DNA from: Gemmatimonadota bacterium
GTDB taxonomy: Bacteria > Latescibacterota > UBA2968
Length of the DNA stretch: 64,000 nucleotides
Reading direction: 5' to 3'
NCBI GenBank assembly: GCA_002727195.1
Contig: PBWH01000031.1
Span: 31,164 to 95,163, forward strand
Of the stretch, positions 8,532-16,789 are shown in pieces (position 1 is the stretch's first letter; each line of letters begins with the position of its first letter). The notes below the pieces were generated by a model, which searched no databases, had not been told where the DNA came from, and worked only from the letters and a program-made list of their open reading frames with translations. Both the position numbers and the translations under genes were made by a program.

Positions 8532-9987
8532 GCAGACAAACATCCTGTTGATCACCACCGATCAGCAGAGGTGGGATACTCTCGGCTGCTACGGCGTGTC
8601 CGGGCTACACACACCGAATCTCGACCTGCTGGGGGCGGAAGGGGTCCGATACGAACGTTGTTACGTGAACGGGACGATCTGTACTCCGAGCCGGGCAAGC
8701 CTGTGGACGGGCAAGCACATCCCCGGTCACGGTGTCCACGCCCTACATGACTGCCTGCCGGAAGACGAAGTGATGTTCCCCAAACGGCTTCAGGCCGCAG
8801 GTTACGAGACGGCCCTGTTTGGCAAGCTGCACGTATCCGGCCACTACCGCGAATACGACAGGCGTCACCCGAACGATGGTTTCGACGTATACGAGTGGGC
8901 GTCCGATCCGAAAGGGCCGTGGGGGATGGACAATGCCTATCTCCAGTGGTTGGAGGGGCGCGATCCGGACTTGCGGCAGGCAATCCGGAATGGCGATCCC
9001 ATCGGACACATACCTGCAGAGTCTCATATGACCACGTGGGCTGCTGAACGCACGATCGAGTACCTGGATGCGCGACGCGATTCCGACAAGCCGTTCTTCT
9101 GTTGTATGAGTGTCTTCGATCCCCATTCCCCGTATACGAACCATCCGGAAGAAGCGGAATCGGTGCTAGGGGATCTGCCAGATGTGATCGCGGGTGATCA
9201 GCCGTTTACGGGACGGCCGATCGCACACGAAATGGAACGGAAGTGGGGTCCGAAGGTGCCTGAGCCTGAAACGCTGGACTGGTTCCGGATCGGCTATCAC
9301 GCCGCGGTTGCCCACATCGACAGGCAGGTCGGACGGGTGCTGGATGCACTGGAGAGGACGGGATTGGGCGATTGCACCCTCGTGATCTTTACGAGCGATC
9401 ACGGTGATATGCTGGGCGATCACGGGTTGATGACGAAGGGAGCCTACTTCTACGACGCGTGCACTCGTGTGCCGATGATCGTGCGAGGACCCGGTATCGG
9501 TCCGCGTGTCGAGGAAGCCCCCGTACAGCTACACGACATCGCGTCGACCTGTCTGCAGGTGGCTGGCGCGTCGTCCGATGAGACCGGTCAGTGGTCGCCG
9601 GACGGGGTCAGCCTGCTGGATGCAGACAAGCTGCACCAGAGGAATCGGGCGGTGTGTCTGTATCGCAACAGCGGAAACTGTAACAAGCCGGAGATCGGGT
9701 ATCGCGGTTACTTCGATCCGCCGATCCACGGGATGATGTGGTATGCAGACGGGCATAAGGTGAACGTGTATCATTCACCGGAACCGGATGAAGACCATCC
9801 GCAGGGCGAGATCTACGACCTGTCTGAGGATCCCAACGAGATGGAGAATCTCTGGGAGGCAGACGCGGTTCAGGTCCTGAGATTACGGACGATCGGTGAG
9901 GCAATGGATTGGCTTGCTCTGGAGGGCTTCAGGGGACGGGCGAGGGGGGAGGATGCGAGTGGGGATCGGTTTAAGAGAGGGTCATAG
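8518..9987 (+). CDS. Sulfatase (arylsulfatase family)
   Basis: About 489 residues. The N-terminus has NILLITTDQQRWDTLGCYG with metal-binding Asp15, then CTPSR at residues 55-59; Cys55 is the residue converted to formylglycine. Later, FTSDHGDMLGDHG supplies the second Asp-His metal pair, followed by Lys in MTKGAYFYD. No signal peptide is present, so it may act in the cytosol on imported sulfated sugars. GTG 8518 is favoured because upstream codons translate a different, remnant ORF. It lies inside the apionate gene run. A formylglycine-generating enzyme is not in this window. Confidence 0.9.
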   Translation: MNWNEQTNILLITTDQQRWDTLGCYGVSGLHTPNLDLLGAEGVRYERCYVNGTICTPSRASLWTGKHIPGHGVHALHDCLPEDEVMFPKRLQAAGYETALFGKLHVSGHYREYDRRHPNDGFDVYEWASDPKGPWGMDNAYLQWLEGRDPDLRQAIRNGDPIGHIPAESHMTTWAAERTIEYLDARRDSDKPFFCCMSVFDPHSPYTNHPEEAESVLGDLPDVIAGDQPFTGRPIAHEMERKWGPKVPEPETLDWFRIGYHAAVAHIDRQVGRVLDALERTGLGDCTLVIFTSDHGDMLGDHGLMTKGAYFYDACTRVPMIVRGPGIGPRVEEAPVQLHDIASTCLQVAGASSDETGQWSPDGVSLLDADKLHQRNRAVCLYRNSGNCNKPEIGYRGYFDPPIHGMMWYADGHKVNVYHSPEPDEDHPQGEIYDLSEDPNEMENLWEADAVQVLRLRTIGEAMDWLALEGFRGRARGEDASGDRFKRGS

Positions 9988-10058
9988 CGCAGTCCAGAGC
10001 AGCTCTGGTGTCGACCACAGGTGTGACCAGTATGAATGCAACGCAGCGGCTCTTAAGG

Positions 10059-10200
10059 TGCTCTCCTCTCCCACGAGTGAGAGAGGACGGTTGAGCCACC
10101 AAGGCGAAATCCGGTGAGGGCGGAGACGGTCGGTCGCAGCAAAAGGCCCTCACCCTGACCTCGCTTTGCCCGGTCGTCCCTCTCCCATATATGGGAGAGG
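10059..10200. repeat. CTCTCC/GGAGAGG interspersed repeat
   Basis: The gap between sulfatase and kinase holds CTCTCCTCTCCCACGAGTGA followed by GAGAGG, an inner GGTGAGGGC/GCCCTCACC pair, and a 22-base perfect palindrome at 10179-10200 centred on CCCATATATGGG. Related elements occur at 43630-43668 and 56366-56389. The palindrome ends 47 bases before the kinase start. Confidence 0.75.
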
Positions 10201-10247
10201 GGAAGCCCCGCCAGGTCCAATGGTGGATACGGGAATATGACCACAAT

Positions 10248-11606
10248 ATGAACGATCTGTTGCTCAGCTATTACGGTGACGACTTCACCGGCTCGACCGA
10301 TGTGATGGAGTCGATGACCTTTGCTGGACTGCGAACGGTTCTGTTTCTGGAGCCACCGACGGCAGAGCAGGTGTCGGACCTGAGGGATGTGCGTGGTGTC
10401 GGTGTGGCCGGGCGAACCCGGTCGATGCGGCCGGAAGAGGCCCAGGCTGAATTGCGACCGGTGTTCGAGGCGTTCAGAGAACTCGATGCGCCACTCGTTC
10501 ACTACAAGACGTGCTCGACCTTCGATTCGTCGCCGGAAATCGGCAGCGTGGGCAGGGCGATCGACGTCGGATGGGATGTCCATCAGCCCTCTTATGTGCC
10601 TCTCGTGCTGGGGGCCCCGATCCTCCGACGATATTGCGCCTTCGGGAACCTGTTCGCGTCGAGTGGTCTGGACAGCGAGATCTTCAGGCTGGATCGTCAC
10701 CCCACGATGAGCCGTCATCCTACCACGCCGATGGATGAGGCGGACGTGAGGTTGCATCTGGGCAGGCAGACGGACCGGGCAATCGGGTTGGTCGATCTGA
10801 TGCAGTTGCACGATGCAGCCGCTCGCATCGACAGCCTGAAGGCAGCAGGCTGTGAGCTTGTTCTCTTCGATACTGTGTCCGAGTCGGATTTGCCGCTCGT
10901 CGGTCAGGCGATCTGGGATGGCCGAACGGAAGGACACTTTCTGGCGGGGTCTTCGGGAGCGGAATATGCGCTCGTCGCGCATTGGCGTTCCGTCGGCGAA
11001 CTCGATGAGGTGGACGTTCCGTCGGCGGATCCGGTGGAACAGGTCGCGGTCGCATCCGGGAGTTGTTCACCGGTAACGGCGGGTCAGCTGGATTGGGCTG
11101 AGGAGAAGGGATTCAGGCTCATCTCTGTGCAATCGGACAAACTGGTCGATGAGGATGCTCAAGGCGAGATCGATCACACCGTGACTGCGATGGTGGAAGC
11201 GATCAGCCAGGGTGCATCCGTGATCGCACACACGGGTCGCGGTCCGGATGATCCTCGAATCGCGACTGTCCTTAGGGTTCTGAGTGAGCAAGGGCTTTCG
11301 GGTGATGAGGCAAGAGCCGTGACCGCGGAACGGATCGGGTCCGCGCTTGGACAGATCCTGGGGCGTGTCGTCCAGGAGACAGGGCTGAAGCGGGTCGCGA
11401 CGACAGGCGGCGATACGTCGTACTACGTGGCTAAGGAGATGGGGGTGTCGGCTCTGGAGGCTGTTGCGCCGATGGCACCCGGGTCGCCGCTGTGTCGTGT
11501 AATTTCGCCCGGGTCGGCGGTGGATGGTTGTGAGGTGGTGTTCAAGGGGGGCCAGGTGGGGCGGGTGGATTTCTTTGGTGATGTTGTCTGTTCGTTCCCA
11601 GGCTAG
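10248..11606 (+). CDS. oiaK: Four-carbon acid-sugar kinase family (DUF1537), probable 3-oxo-isoapionate kinase
   Basis: A 452-residue DUF1537-type kinase. The N-terminal domain starts YYGDDFTGSTDVMESM, the family hallmark, and VHYKTCSTFDSSPEIGSVGR follows around residue 85. The C-terminal nucleotide-binding domain has VASGSCSPVT, VIAHTGRGPDD and TTGGDTSYYV. In the D-apionate pathway OiaK phosphorylates 3-oxo-isoapionate at C4, giving the substrate of OiaX. ATG 10248 precedes the conserved motif by a few residues; the longer frame would begin inside a repeat palindrome. The stop TAG 11604-11606 lies within a REP-like palindrome, which encodes the last residues. Confidence 0.78.
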   Translation: MNDLLLSYYGDDFTGSTDVMESMTFAGLRTVLFLEPPTAEQVSDLRDVRGVGVAGRTRSMRPEEAQAELRPVFEAFRELDAPLVHYKTCSTFDSSPEIGSVGRAIDVGWDVHQPSYVPLVLGAPILRRYCAFGNLFASSGLDSEIFRLDRHPTMSRHPTTPMDEADVRLHLGRQTDRAIGLVDLMQLHDAAARIDSLKAAGCELVLFDTVSESDLPLVGQAIWDGRTEGHFLAGSSGAEYALVAHWRSVGELDEVDVPSADPVEQVAVASGSCSPVTAGQLDWAEEKGFRLISVQSDKLVDEDAQGEIDHTVTAMVEAISQGASVIAHTGRGPDDPRIATVLRVLSEQGLSGDEARAVTAERIGSALGQILGRVVQETGLKRVATTGGDTSYYVAKEMGVSALEAVAPMAPGSPLCRVISPGSAVDGCEVVFKGGQVGRVDFFGDVVCSFPG

Positions 11607-11618
11607 AGCCTGGGAACG
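11593..11618. repeat. REP-like palindrome CGTTCCCAGGCT/AGCCTGGGAACG, copy 1
   Basis: Perfect 12-bp arms (11593-11604 and 11607-11618) around AG. It overlaps the 3' end and stop codon of oiaK and is followed at once by AGGTTAAAGGAGG, the ribosome site of apnO. Confidence 0.9.
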
Positions 11619-11636
11619 AGGTTAAAGGAGGTCGTA

Positions 11637-12470
11637 ATGACGAAGATTGCGTTGATTGGGGCGGCGGGCAGTATGGGGACGCGGGCGTGTAACTCACTGA
11701 AGGATGATCCAGACTGCACGTTGCTGCCGGTGGAGAGTGCGCAGGGGCAAGAGGCGCTGAAGGAGCGAGGCATCGATCCTGTGCCACAGGATGACGCGGT
11801 ATCTCAGGCGGATGTGGTGTTGATGACGGTGCCGTATATCCTGGTGGGGACCATCGCGGAGGGGATCGTGCCCAAAATGGCGACCGGGGCTATGCTGATC
11901 TGTCTGGATCCCGCGGCTCCGTATGCTGGTGAGCTGCCGGATCGGGACGATGTGACGTATTTTGTGACGCATCCCGCCCATCCCCCGGTGTTCAACGACG
12001 AGGTGGATCAGGAAGCGCGTCGGGATTTCTTTGGGAGCGGTCAGGCCAAGCAGGCGATCGTGAACGCGCTCGTGCAGGGACCTGAAGAGGACTACGCGAA
12101 GGGAGAGGCCATCGCTGCCAAGACGTTTCGGCCGATCCTGCGGTCCCATCGCGTGACGCTCGAGCAGATGGCGATGCTGGAGCCAGCGATGTCCGAGACC
12201 GTTGCCGCAACGTGCATCACCGTGTTGCGTGAGGCGATGGACGAGGCGATCAGCAAGGGGGTCCCTGCGCAGGCGGCGAAGGATTTCATGATGGGGCACA
12301 TCAACATCGAGCTGGCGATCGTGTTCGATGAGATCGATTGGGAATTTTCCGGTGGCGCGAAGAAGGCGATCGAGGAAGCGAAGGACGTCCTCTTCAAGCC
12401 GGATTGGCGGAAGGTGTTCGAACGCGAGCATCTGAAGGAGAGCGTGAACAAGATCGTGGGGAAAGGCTGA
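11637..12470 (+). CDS. apnO: D-apionate oxidoisomerase-like dehydrogenase
   Basis: A 277-residue NAD-binding protein. The N-terminal Rossmann motif is ALIGAAGSMGTRACNSL (residues 4-20), followed by VVLMTVPYILVG and FVTHPAHPPVF. The C-terminal helical domain resembles the phosphogluconate-dehydrogenase-like C-terminal family and includes FMMGHINIELAIVF. ApnO oxidises and rearranges D-apionate to 3-oxo-isoapionate. The start ATG has a strong site (AAAGGAGG). It lies 30 bases after oiaK and 3 bases before birA, so the run is almost certainly cotranscribed. Confidence 0.8.
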   Translation: MTKIALIGAAGSMGTRACNSLKDDPDCTLLPVESAQGQEALKERGIDPVPQDDAVSQADVVLMTVPYILVGTIAEGIVPKMATGAMLICLDPAAPYAGELPDRDDVTYFVTHPAHPPVFNDEVDQEARRDFFGSGQAKQAIVNALVQGPEEDYAKGEAIAAKTFRPILRSHRVTLEQMAMLEPAMSETVAATCITVLREAMDEAISKGVPAQAAKDFMMGHINIELAIVFDEIDWEFSGGAKKAIEEAKDVLFKPDWRKVFEREHLKESVNKIVGKG

Positions 12471-12473
12471 CCC

Positions 12474-13445
12474 GTGTCCGATGAGGAGGCCTATGCAGTC
12501 CTCGAAGTTCTGGCGGCTACCGATGACACGCCACTCGATGAACTGGCGAAGACGGTCGGCGTGTCGCGTGATGACGTCGTAAAGGCGATCGAGCGCATCC
12601 GCCAACTGGGTGTGCCCGTTGACCAGCATCCTGTCTACGGCGCAAAGCTGGGGACGTCTCTCGACGTGATCGTGTGTGAGGAGGTCAACGACCGACTCCA
12701 GGCGGAGGGGATCGACTGGCGCGTTCACGGCCTCCTCGATACGGAATCAACGAACGATCTGGTGAATGTCGCCGCACAGCATGGAGCGGACGATGGGACG
12801 ACCTACTTTGCGGAGCATCAGACGAAGGGACGTGGTCGGTTGGGTCGAGCGTGGCATTCGCCGGTGGGATCCGGATTGTGGTTCAGCACGCTCCGGCATC
12901 ACGACCTGGGGATCGATGAGGGATGGCGGGTGACGATCGGCGCAGGGATTGCCGTCGCTGACGCCATTCGGGAGACAAGCGGTCCCACGCCAACGCTCAA
13001 GTGGCCCAACGATGTGCAAATCGAGGGTCGAAAGGTGGCCGGCATCCTGACCGAATCGCGGGTCGATGGGGGACGTCTTAAGCAGAGCGTGATCGGAATC
13101 GGTATCAACGTACACGTGGATCACGATGAGTTTCCGGCTGAGTTTCGGGAGACCGCGTGCTCGATCGCCTCTGCCGGCGGAGTGGTGAAGCGCGCCGACC
13201 TACTGGCCGCCATCCTACGGGGGCTTTACACCGTCCTGGATACACCCGCCGATGTGCTGCGGTCGACGTGGACCGAGCAGTGTCCTCATTGGGGTGAACG
13301 TGTGCGAGTGGAGAGAGACGAACAGATGGTGGAGGGGACAGCCGTTGAGCTTGCCGAAAACGGAGCGTTTGTGATCGAACTCGACACAGGGGCAACCTAC
13401 CCGGTGCACGCCGGCGACGTCACTCACTTGAGGCCTGTCTCGTGA
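12474..13445 (+). CDS. birA: Biotin--[acetyl-CoA carboxylase] ligase with N-terminal HTH
   Basis: A 323-residue biotin-protein ligase. Residues 1-60 form a winged-helix region (DELAKTVGVSRDDVVKAIER), as in bifunctional BirA repressors. The catalytic domain has KGRGRLGRAWHSPVGSGLW (biotinyl-AMP loop) and LKWPNDVQIEGRKVAGIL with the key Lys. A short C-terminal SH3-like domain (GTAVELAENGAFVIEL) completes it. GTG 12474 starts 3 bases after apnO, and coaX overlaps its end by 4 bases. The HTH suggests it may also repress biotin genes. Confidence 0.93.
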   Translation: MSDEEAYAVLEVLAATDDTPLDELAKTVGVSRDDVVKAIERIRQLGVPVDQHPVYGAKLGTSLDVIVCEEVNDRLQAEGIDWRVHGLLDTESTNDLVNVAAQHGADDGTTYFAEHQTKGRGRLGRAWHSPVGSGLWFSTLRHHDLGIDEGWRVTIGAGIAVADAIRETSGPTPTLKWPNDVQIEGRKVAGILTESRVDGGRLKQSVIGIGINVHVDHDEFPAEFRETACSIASAGGVVKRADLLAAILRGLYTVLDTPADVLRSTWTEQCPHWGERVRVERDEQMVEGTAVELAENGAFVIELDTGATYPVHAGDVTHLRPVS

Positions 13446-14188
13446 GCGTCCTTCTGGTCGATGCGGGGAATACGCGCGTCAAGGGTGCGGTCTACACAGA
13501 TGGCACCATCACGCCGGTTTTCCAGATCGAGACGCCTCTTCTGGATGCCGGCCGTGTTCGTGCCGCCCTTGACGAAACCCCTGCATACGACGTGCAGGTG
13601 ATTGCCAGTGTCGTTCGCGGCAGTGCGTCTCTGTTCGCGTCGTCAGCCGAAGACCACGTGAAAACTGTGATCGTCGATGCGACGGCGTCGTTGGGGATCA
13701 CGGTTGGCGTCCCGAAACCTGACACCGTGGGTATCGATCGTCTGCTGATGTCCGGGGAGGCCTTCAGCAACTGTGGCGGTGCGGTGATCACCGTTGGGGT
13801 GGGGACTGCCATCACCGTCGATGTGGTCACTTCGGCAGGCGTCTATGTGGGGGGATCGATCTCACCCGGGTTGCGGCTGGCGAGTTGGGCACTGTCCGAA
13901 GGGACAAGCTTGTTGCCCGAGGTCGATATCGATGAGGCTCTCCCTGATGTTCCTAGGTCTACGATGGAGAGCATCCGGATGGGGATCGTGGAAGGCGCGG
14001 CCGGATCGGTCGATCGTCTGGTCAGCAGCCTGGCCGGTGGGGCCGGTCTCGATACCTACAAGGTGGTGCTGACGGGGGGCGATGCGGGTTTGCTCAGCGA
14101 ACGGCTCGCGACCGAACACGAAGTCCTCGACGACCTGTTGTTCCAAGGGCTTGCGCACACCTACGAGCGTCTGAGTCAGAGTGTCTGA
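13442..14188 (+). CDS. coaX: Type III pantothenate kinase
   Basis: A 248-residue ASKHA-fold kinase. The phosphate-binding loop DAGNTRVKG is at residues 6-14, PDTVGIDRLLMSGEA at about 95-110, GVGTAITVDVV at about 118-128, and GGSISPGLRLASWAL at about 136-150, all classic CoaX motifs. It phosphorylates pantothenate in the first step of CoA synthesis. The GTG start overlaps the birA stop (GTGA), the usual birA-coaX arrangement in many bacteria. The operon appears to end at the hairpin at 14402-14440. Confidence 0.93.
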   Translation: MSVLLVDAGNTRVKGAVYTDGTITPVFQIETPLLDAGRVRAALDETPAYDVQVIASVVRGSASLFASSAEDHVKTVIVDATASLGITVGVPKPDTVGIDRLLMSGEAFSNCGGAVITVGVGTAITVDVVTSAGVYVGGSISPGLRLASWALSEGTSLLPEVDIDEALPDVPRSTMESIRMGIVEGAAGSVDRLVSSLAGGAGLDTYKVVLTGGDAGLLSERLATEHEVLDDLLFQGLAHTYERLSQSV

Positions 14189-14401
14189 AGCCAAAGATTG
14201 AGGTCCGCGAAGCCGATGGTTTGAACGTTGGGTAAGGTGCCTTGATTGTGGTGAGACTGACGGCTTGTCAGGGATCCGTCAGCGCCAATGGGCACGCTTG
14301 TATGTCCACAGGGAGATTGGCGGATCTGCAGGGACGCAGTTTCATCCAGTTTGGAGGGACCAGGGGCCCGTGTTGGGAGGAGCGACCAGGCCAGCATACA
14401 A

Positions 14402-14440
14402 GTAAACGGGCCGGTGCACTGAGTGCATCGGCCCGTTTAC
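14402..14440. terminator. Long hairpin after coaX, probable bidirectional terminator
   Basis: Arms of 19 bases (14402-14420 and 14422-14440) pair with one G-T wobble around a single G. The following bases GGTTTCTATT are only moderately T-rich. It separates the plus-strand birA-coaX operon from the convergent minus-strand small gene at 14506-14828. Confidence 0.6.
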
Positions 14441-14450
14441 GGTTTCTATT

Positions 14451-14502
14451 CGTTCCCAGGCTAGAGCCCGGGAACGAGGTACACCTGGAGCCTGGGAACG
14501 AG
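14451..14502. repeat. REP-like palindrome, copy 2, with an adjacent half copy
   Basis: CGTTCCCAGGCT and AGCCCGGGAACG (14451-14476) form the palindrome with one changed base. A second half, GAGCCTGGGAACGAG, follows at 14488-14502. The pair lies between the coaX hairpin and the stop of the minus-strand gene. Confidence 0.85.
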
Positions 14503-14505
14503 CGG

Positions 14506-14828
14506 TTACGACTCTCCGTCGGGTTTTTTGCGGACTTCTTCGGCGTCGATGGCGGCGCGTGAGGAGGCTTCCTTCTGGAGCTCGCTTTGCTGTTTGGTCA
14601 TCCTGGCGACTCGGTGTTCGCCGGTGCGGATCTTTCGATTCAGCCGGCCGATCTCGTGGTCGGCCATACTGATGTCCCTGACCAGTGCCTTGTGACGGTT
14701 CTTCTCCACGAGTAGGTCTCGTTCGCGTCGGCGAGTTTCGCGTGCCGATCCCGGATCGAGACCGTCGTCGTCCACTTGATCGCGACGCCGACGACCACGA
14801 CCGCCAGCAGGATGATCTCGATGGCCAT
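14506..14828 (-). CDS. Small membrane-anchored coiled-coil protein, possibly frameshifted
   Basis: ATG 14828 opens a frame with one transmembrane helix (MAIEIILLAVVVVGVAIKW) that soon loses coding character. An overlapping frame from GTG 14775 to 14506 gives 89 charged residues with a coiled-coil look (HEIGRLNRKIRTGEHRVARM). The simplest reading is one gene: a membrane anchor followed by a coiled coil, split by a frameshift near 14770. Alternatively these are two overlapping small genes. The function is unknown. It lies 3 bases downstream of the sugar isomerase gene and may be its operon partner. Confidence 0.45.
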
Positions 14829-14831
14829 CGA

Positions 14832-15647
14832 CTATCCTTCGACCTTCTGGATCAGTCCGCGAAGGGTCTGGAGGTTTCGCGAGGCCGTTTCGCGTGAATC
14901 CGTCAGCGGCGGTGTTTCGAACACGAGCGGGCCCGAGTAGTCGACTTCCACGAGCGCCTTCAGGCAGGCCTCGAGATCGACGTCACCTTCGCCGAGGAAG
15001 CACGGCGTTCGGTCCTTCCTTGGGTCCTTCACGTGTACCTGAGCGATGCGGTCGCCAAGCACCTTGATGTCGGCGACTGGGTCGCTTCCCAGCATTATCG
15101 CGTTCCCGAAGTCGAAGTAGGCGCCGACGGCCGGGCTGCCCACCTCATCAATCAGGGATTTCATGTCTTCCCCGGTGATGGTGTGACTGCCCCCAACGAC
15201 CTCGAGTGCCACCTTCACGCCCGCATCCTCCGCACCACCGGCCATCGCTTTCACTTCTGTTGCCCATCGCTCGGCCGCTTCGTTCGAAGCCAGCTTGTTC
15301 GGGTTCGTGACAGGCACGAGAATCGCACCGGCCCCGAGCTCGCGGGCGGTTCCGTAGGTGTGGTGGAGGATCTGCTTCGCCGTCGTACGGTTGGATACGT
15401 CGTGATCGGCAAAGGTATACTTCCAGAAGGTGTGAAGACAGATCGACGCGATCGGGGTGCGGGCGCGTTTCGAGCGCTCCTTCAGGACGTCCAAGCCCCC
15501 CTCGCGCCACAGCTCCGTTTCCCGATAATCGTCCGCCCGAACACCCAGTTCGACGCAATCGAAACCCAGCGATGCCGCTCTCCTGAAGACCTCGCTCCAG
15601 TCCGACCGGAGAACGCTTTCCAATGTACCGACAGTAAATCTGCTCAT
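14832..15647 (-). CDS. Sugar phosphate isomerase/epimerase (xylose-isomerase-like TIM barrel)
   Basis: About 271 residues of AP-endonuclease-2/xylose-isomerase-like barrel. Visible motifs are FDCVELGVRADDY (first strands), VALEVVGGSHTITG with the metal-ligand Glu, AYFDFGNAIMLG, QVHVKDPR and the final PLVFETPP with Glu. These are the usual metal ligands of the family. ATG 15647 is preceded by GAGGATGGA; the in-frame codon at 15704 adds a non-conserved extension. It is divergent from the next isomerase gene at 15798, with about 150 bases between. The substrate is probably a ketose or inositol derivative. Confidence 0.85.
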   Translation of the reverse strand: MSRFTVGTLESVLRSDWSEVFRRAASLGFDCVELGVRADDYRETELWREGGLDVLKERSKRARTPIASICLHTFWKYTFADHDVSNRTTAKQILHHTYGTARELGAGAILVPVTNPNKLASNEAAERWATEVKAMAGGAEDAGVKVALEVVGGSHTITGEDMKSLIDEVGSPAVGAYFDFGNAIMLGSDPVADIKVLGDRIAQVHVKDPRKDRTPCFLGEGDVDLEACLKALVEVDYSGPLVFETPPLTDSRETASRNLQTLRGLIQKVEG

Positions 15648-15797
15648 AGATTCCATCCTCGTTGTGTTCGCGGGAATTTTAGTGTCGGCTGACCGGAATG
15701 TCAATGATTACAAGCGTTTGGCGTAGCCCCTTCCCGAATTGACAGAGCAGAGGGTGCCCACTATGTTTTGGCTCCAACACCCAATTCAGGAGTGAAG

Positions 15798-16571
15798 ATG
15801 AAGACTGGACTGTGTACCATCGCATTTAGAGACCGTCCGTTCGAGGCGGTTCTGGATCTCGCCGTCGAGGCCGGGTTCGATGGAGTCGAGCCTTGGGGAA
15901 AGCCGGATCATACGCCCGACCCCTTTGACGCTGATATCGTGAAGCGGGCTGCTGAAGCGGTGCAGAGCAGGGGACTCGAGGTGGCGCAGTATGGCTCTTA
16001 CGCCAACCCGACCGATGACGGGTTCGACCAGCAGTTGTCGGATGCGATCGAAATCGCGGATATCTACCGTACGGATATGATTCGGGTCTGGGTGGGGAAC
16101 TGCGGGTCGGCTGACGCCGAAGAAGACCAGTGGAATCAGGCGATCGAGGGATTCAAGACGTTCTGCGACCGAGCGAGCGACCGAGGGAAGGTTCTGGTCG
16201 TCGAGATGCACGGGAATCGGCTGTCGGATACGGTCGACGGTTGTATGCGTCTGATCGAGGGAGTCGACCGAGGGAACTTCCGGATGAACTTTCAGCCGAT
16301 GTATACGGAGTCGCCCGACCAGGCCCTGGATGCCGCGCAAGCGATCTCCCCCTACGTGTCGACCGTTCACGCACAGAACTATGTGCAGACCGGGAGCAAC
16401 CAGCGCACGCTGATTGCGGAAGGGTTGATCGACTACCGGACCTTGATCGGGATCTTCCGGACGATCAGGTTTGACGGGTATCTGGAGGTGGAGTTTGTGA
16501 AGGAGGATGACCCGGAGGGGGCGTTGAAGGCGGATGCGGCGTTTTTGAGGGAATTGTGTGATACGCTTTGA
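15798..16571 (+). CDS. Sugar phosphate isomerase/epimerase (xylose-isomerase-like TIM barrel)
   Basis: A 257-residue member of the same fold: FDGVEPWGKPDH at residues 25-36, VLVVEMHGNRLSD with the ligand Glu near residue 136, NFQPMYTESPD, TVHAQNYVQTG and the final YLEVEFVKEDDPEG. ATG 15798 follows AGGAG and precedes the conserved KTGLCTIAF strand. The neighbouring isomerase is divergent, and a GH4 glycosidase lies downstream across a repeat-filled gap. The substrate is not determinable. Confidence 0.87.
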   Translation: MKTGLCTIAFRDRPFEAVLDLAVEAGFDGVEPWGKPDHTPDPFDADIVKRAAEAVQSRGLEVAQYGSYANPTDDGFDQQLSDAIEIADIYRTDMIRVWVGNCGSADAEEDQWNQAIEGFKTFCDRASDRGKVLVVEMHGNRLSDTVDGCMRLIEGVDRGNFRMNFQPMYTESPDQALDAAQAISPYVSTVHAQNYVQTGSNQRTLIAEGLIDYRTLIGIFRTIRFDGYLEVEFVKEDDPEGALKADAAFLRELCDTL

Positions 16572-16743
16572 AAAAGGCGGTCACCCGCTTGCTGCTCACG
16601 CTTGATGAACACGGATGAACACAAGCTAAAACGAAGGGGACTGGCTAGGTGCTGCGCGCCGCGATCTTGAAGGGACGGATGGGCGTCTTCCGAATGAAGG
16701 TCTTGGGGCCAGGCTGTGGAGAGAATCTTGGGCTACGTAGGAG

Positions 16744-16769
16744 CGTTCCCAGGCAATAGCCTGGGAACG
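16744..16769. repeat. REP-like palindrome, copy 3
   Basis: CGTTCCCAGGC (16744-16754) pairs with GCCTGGGAACG (16759-16769) around AATA. It is followed by AGGTGAAGGAGGAGGG, the ribosome site of the GH4 gene, an arrangement very like that of copy 1 upstream of apnO. Confidence 0.9.
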
Positions 16770-16789
16770 AGGTGAAGGAGGAGGGTTGT

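Noticed and set aside
10059..10200. CRISPR-like array from repeated CTCTCC units
   Set aside because: Units are palindromic, irregularly spaced and only two or three in number, without unique spacers of constant length or cas genes.
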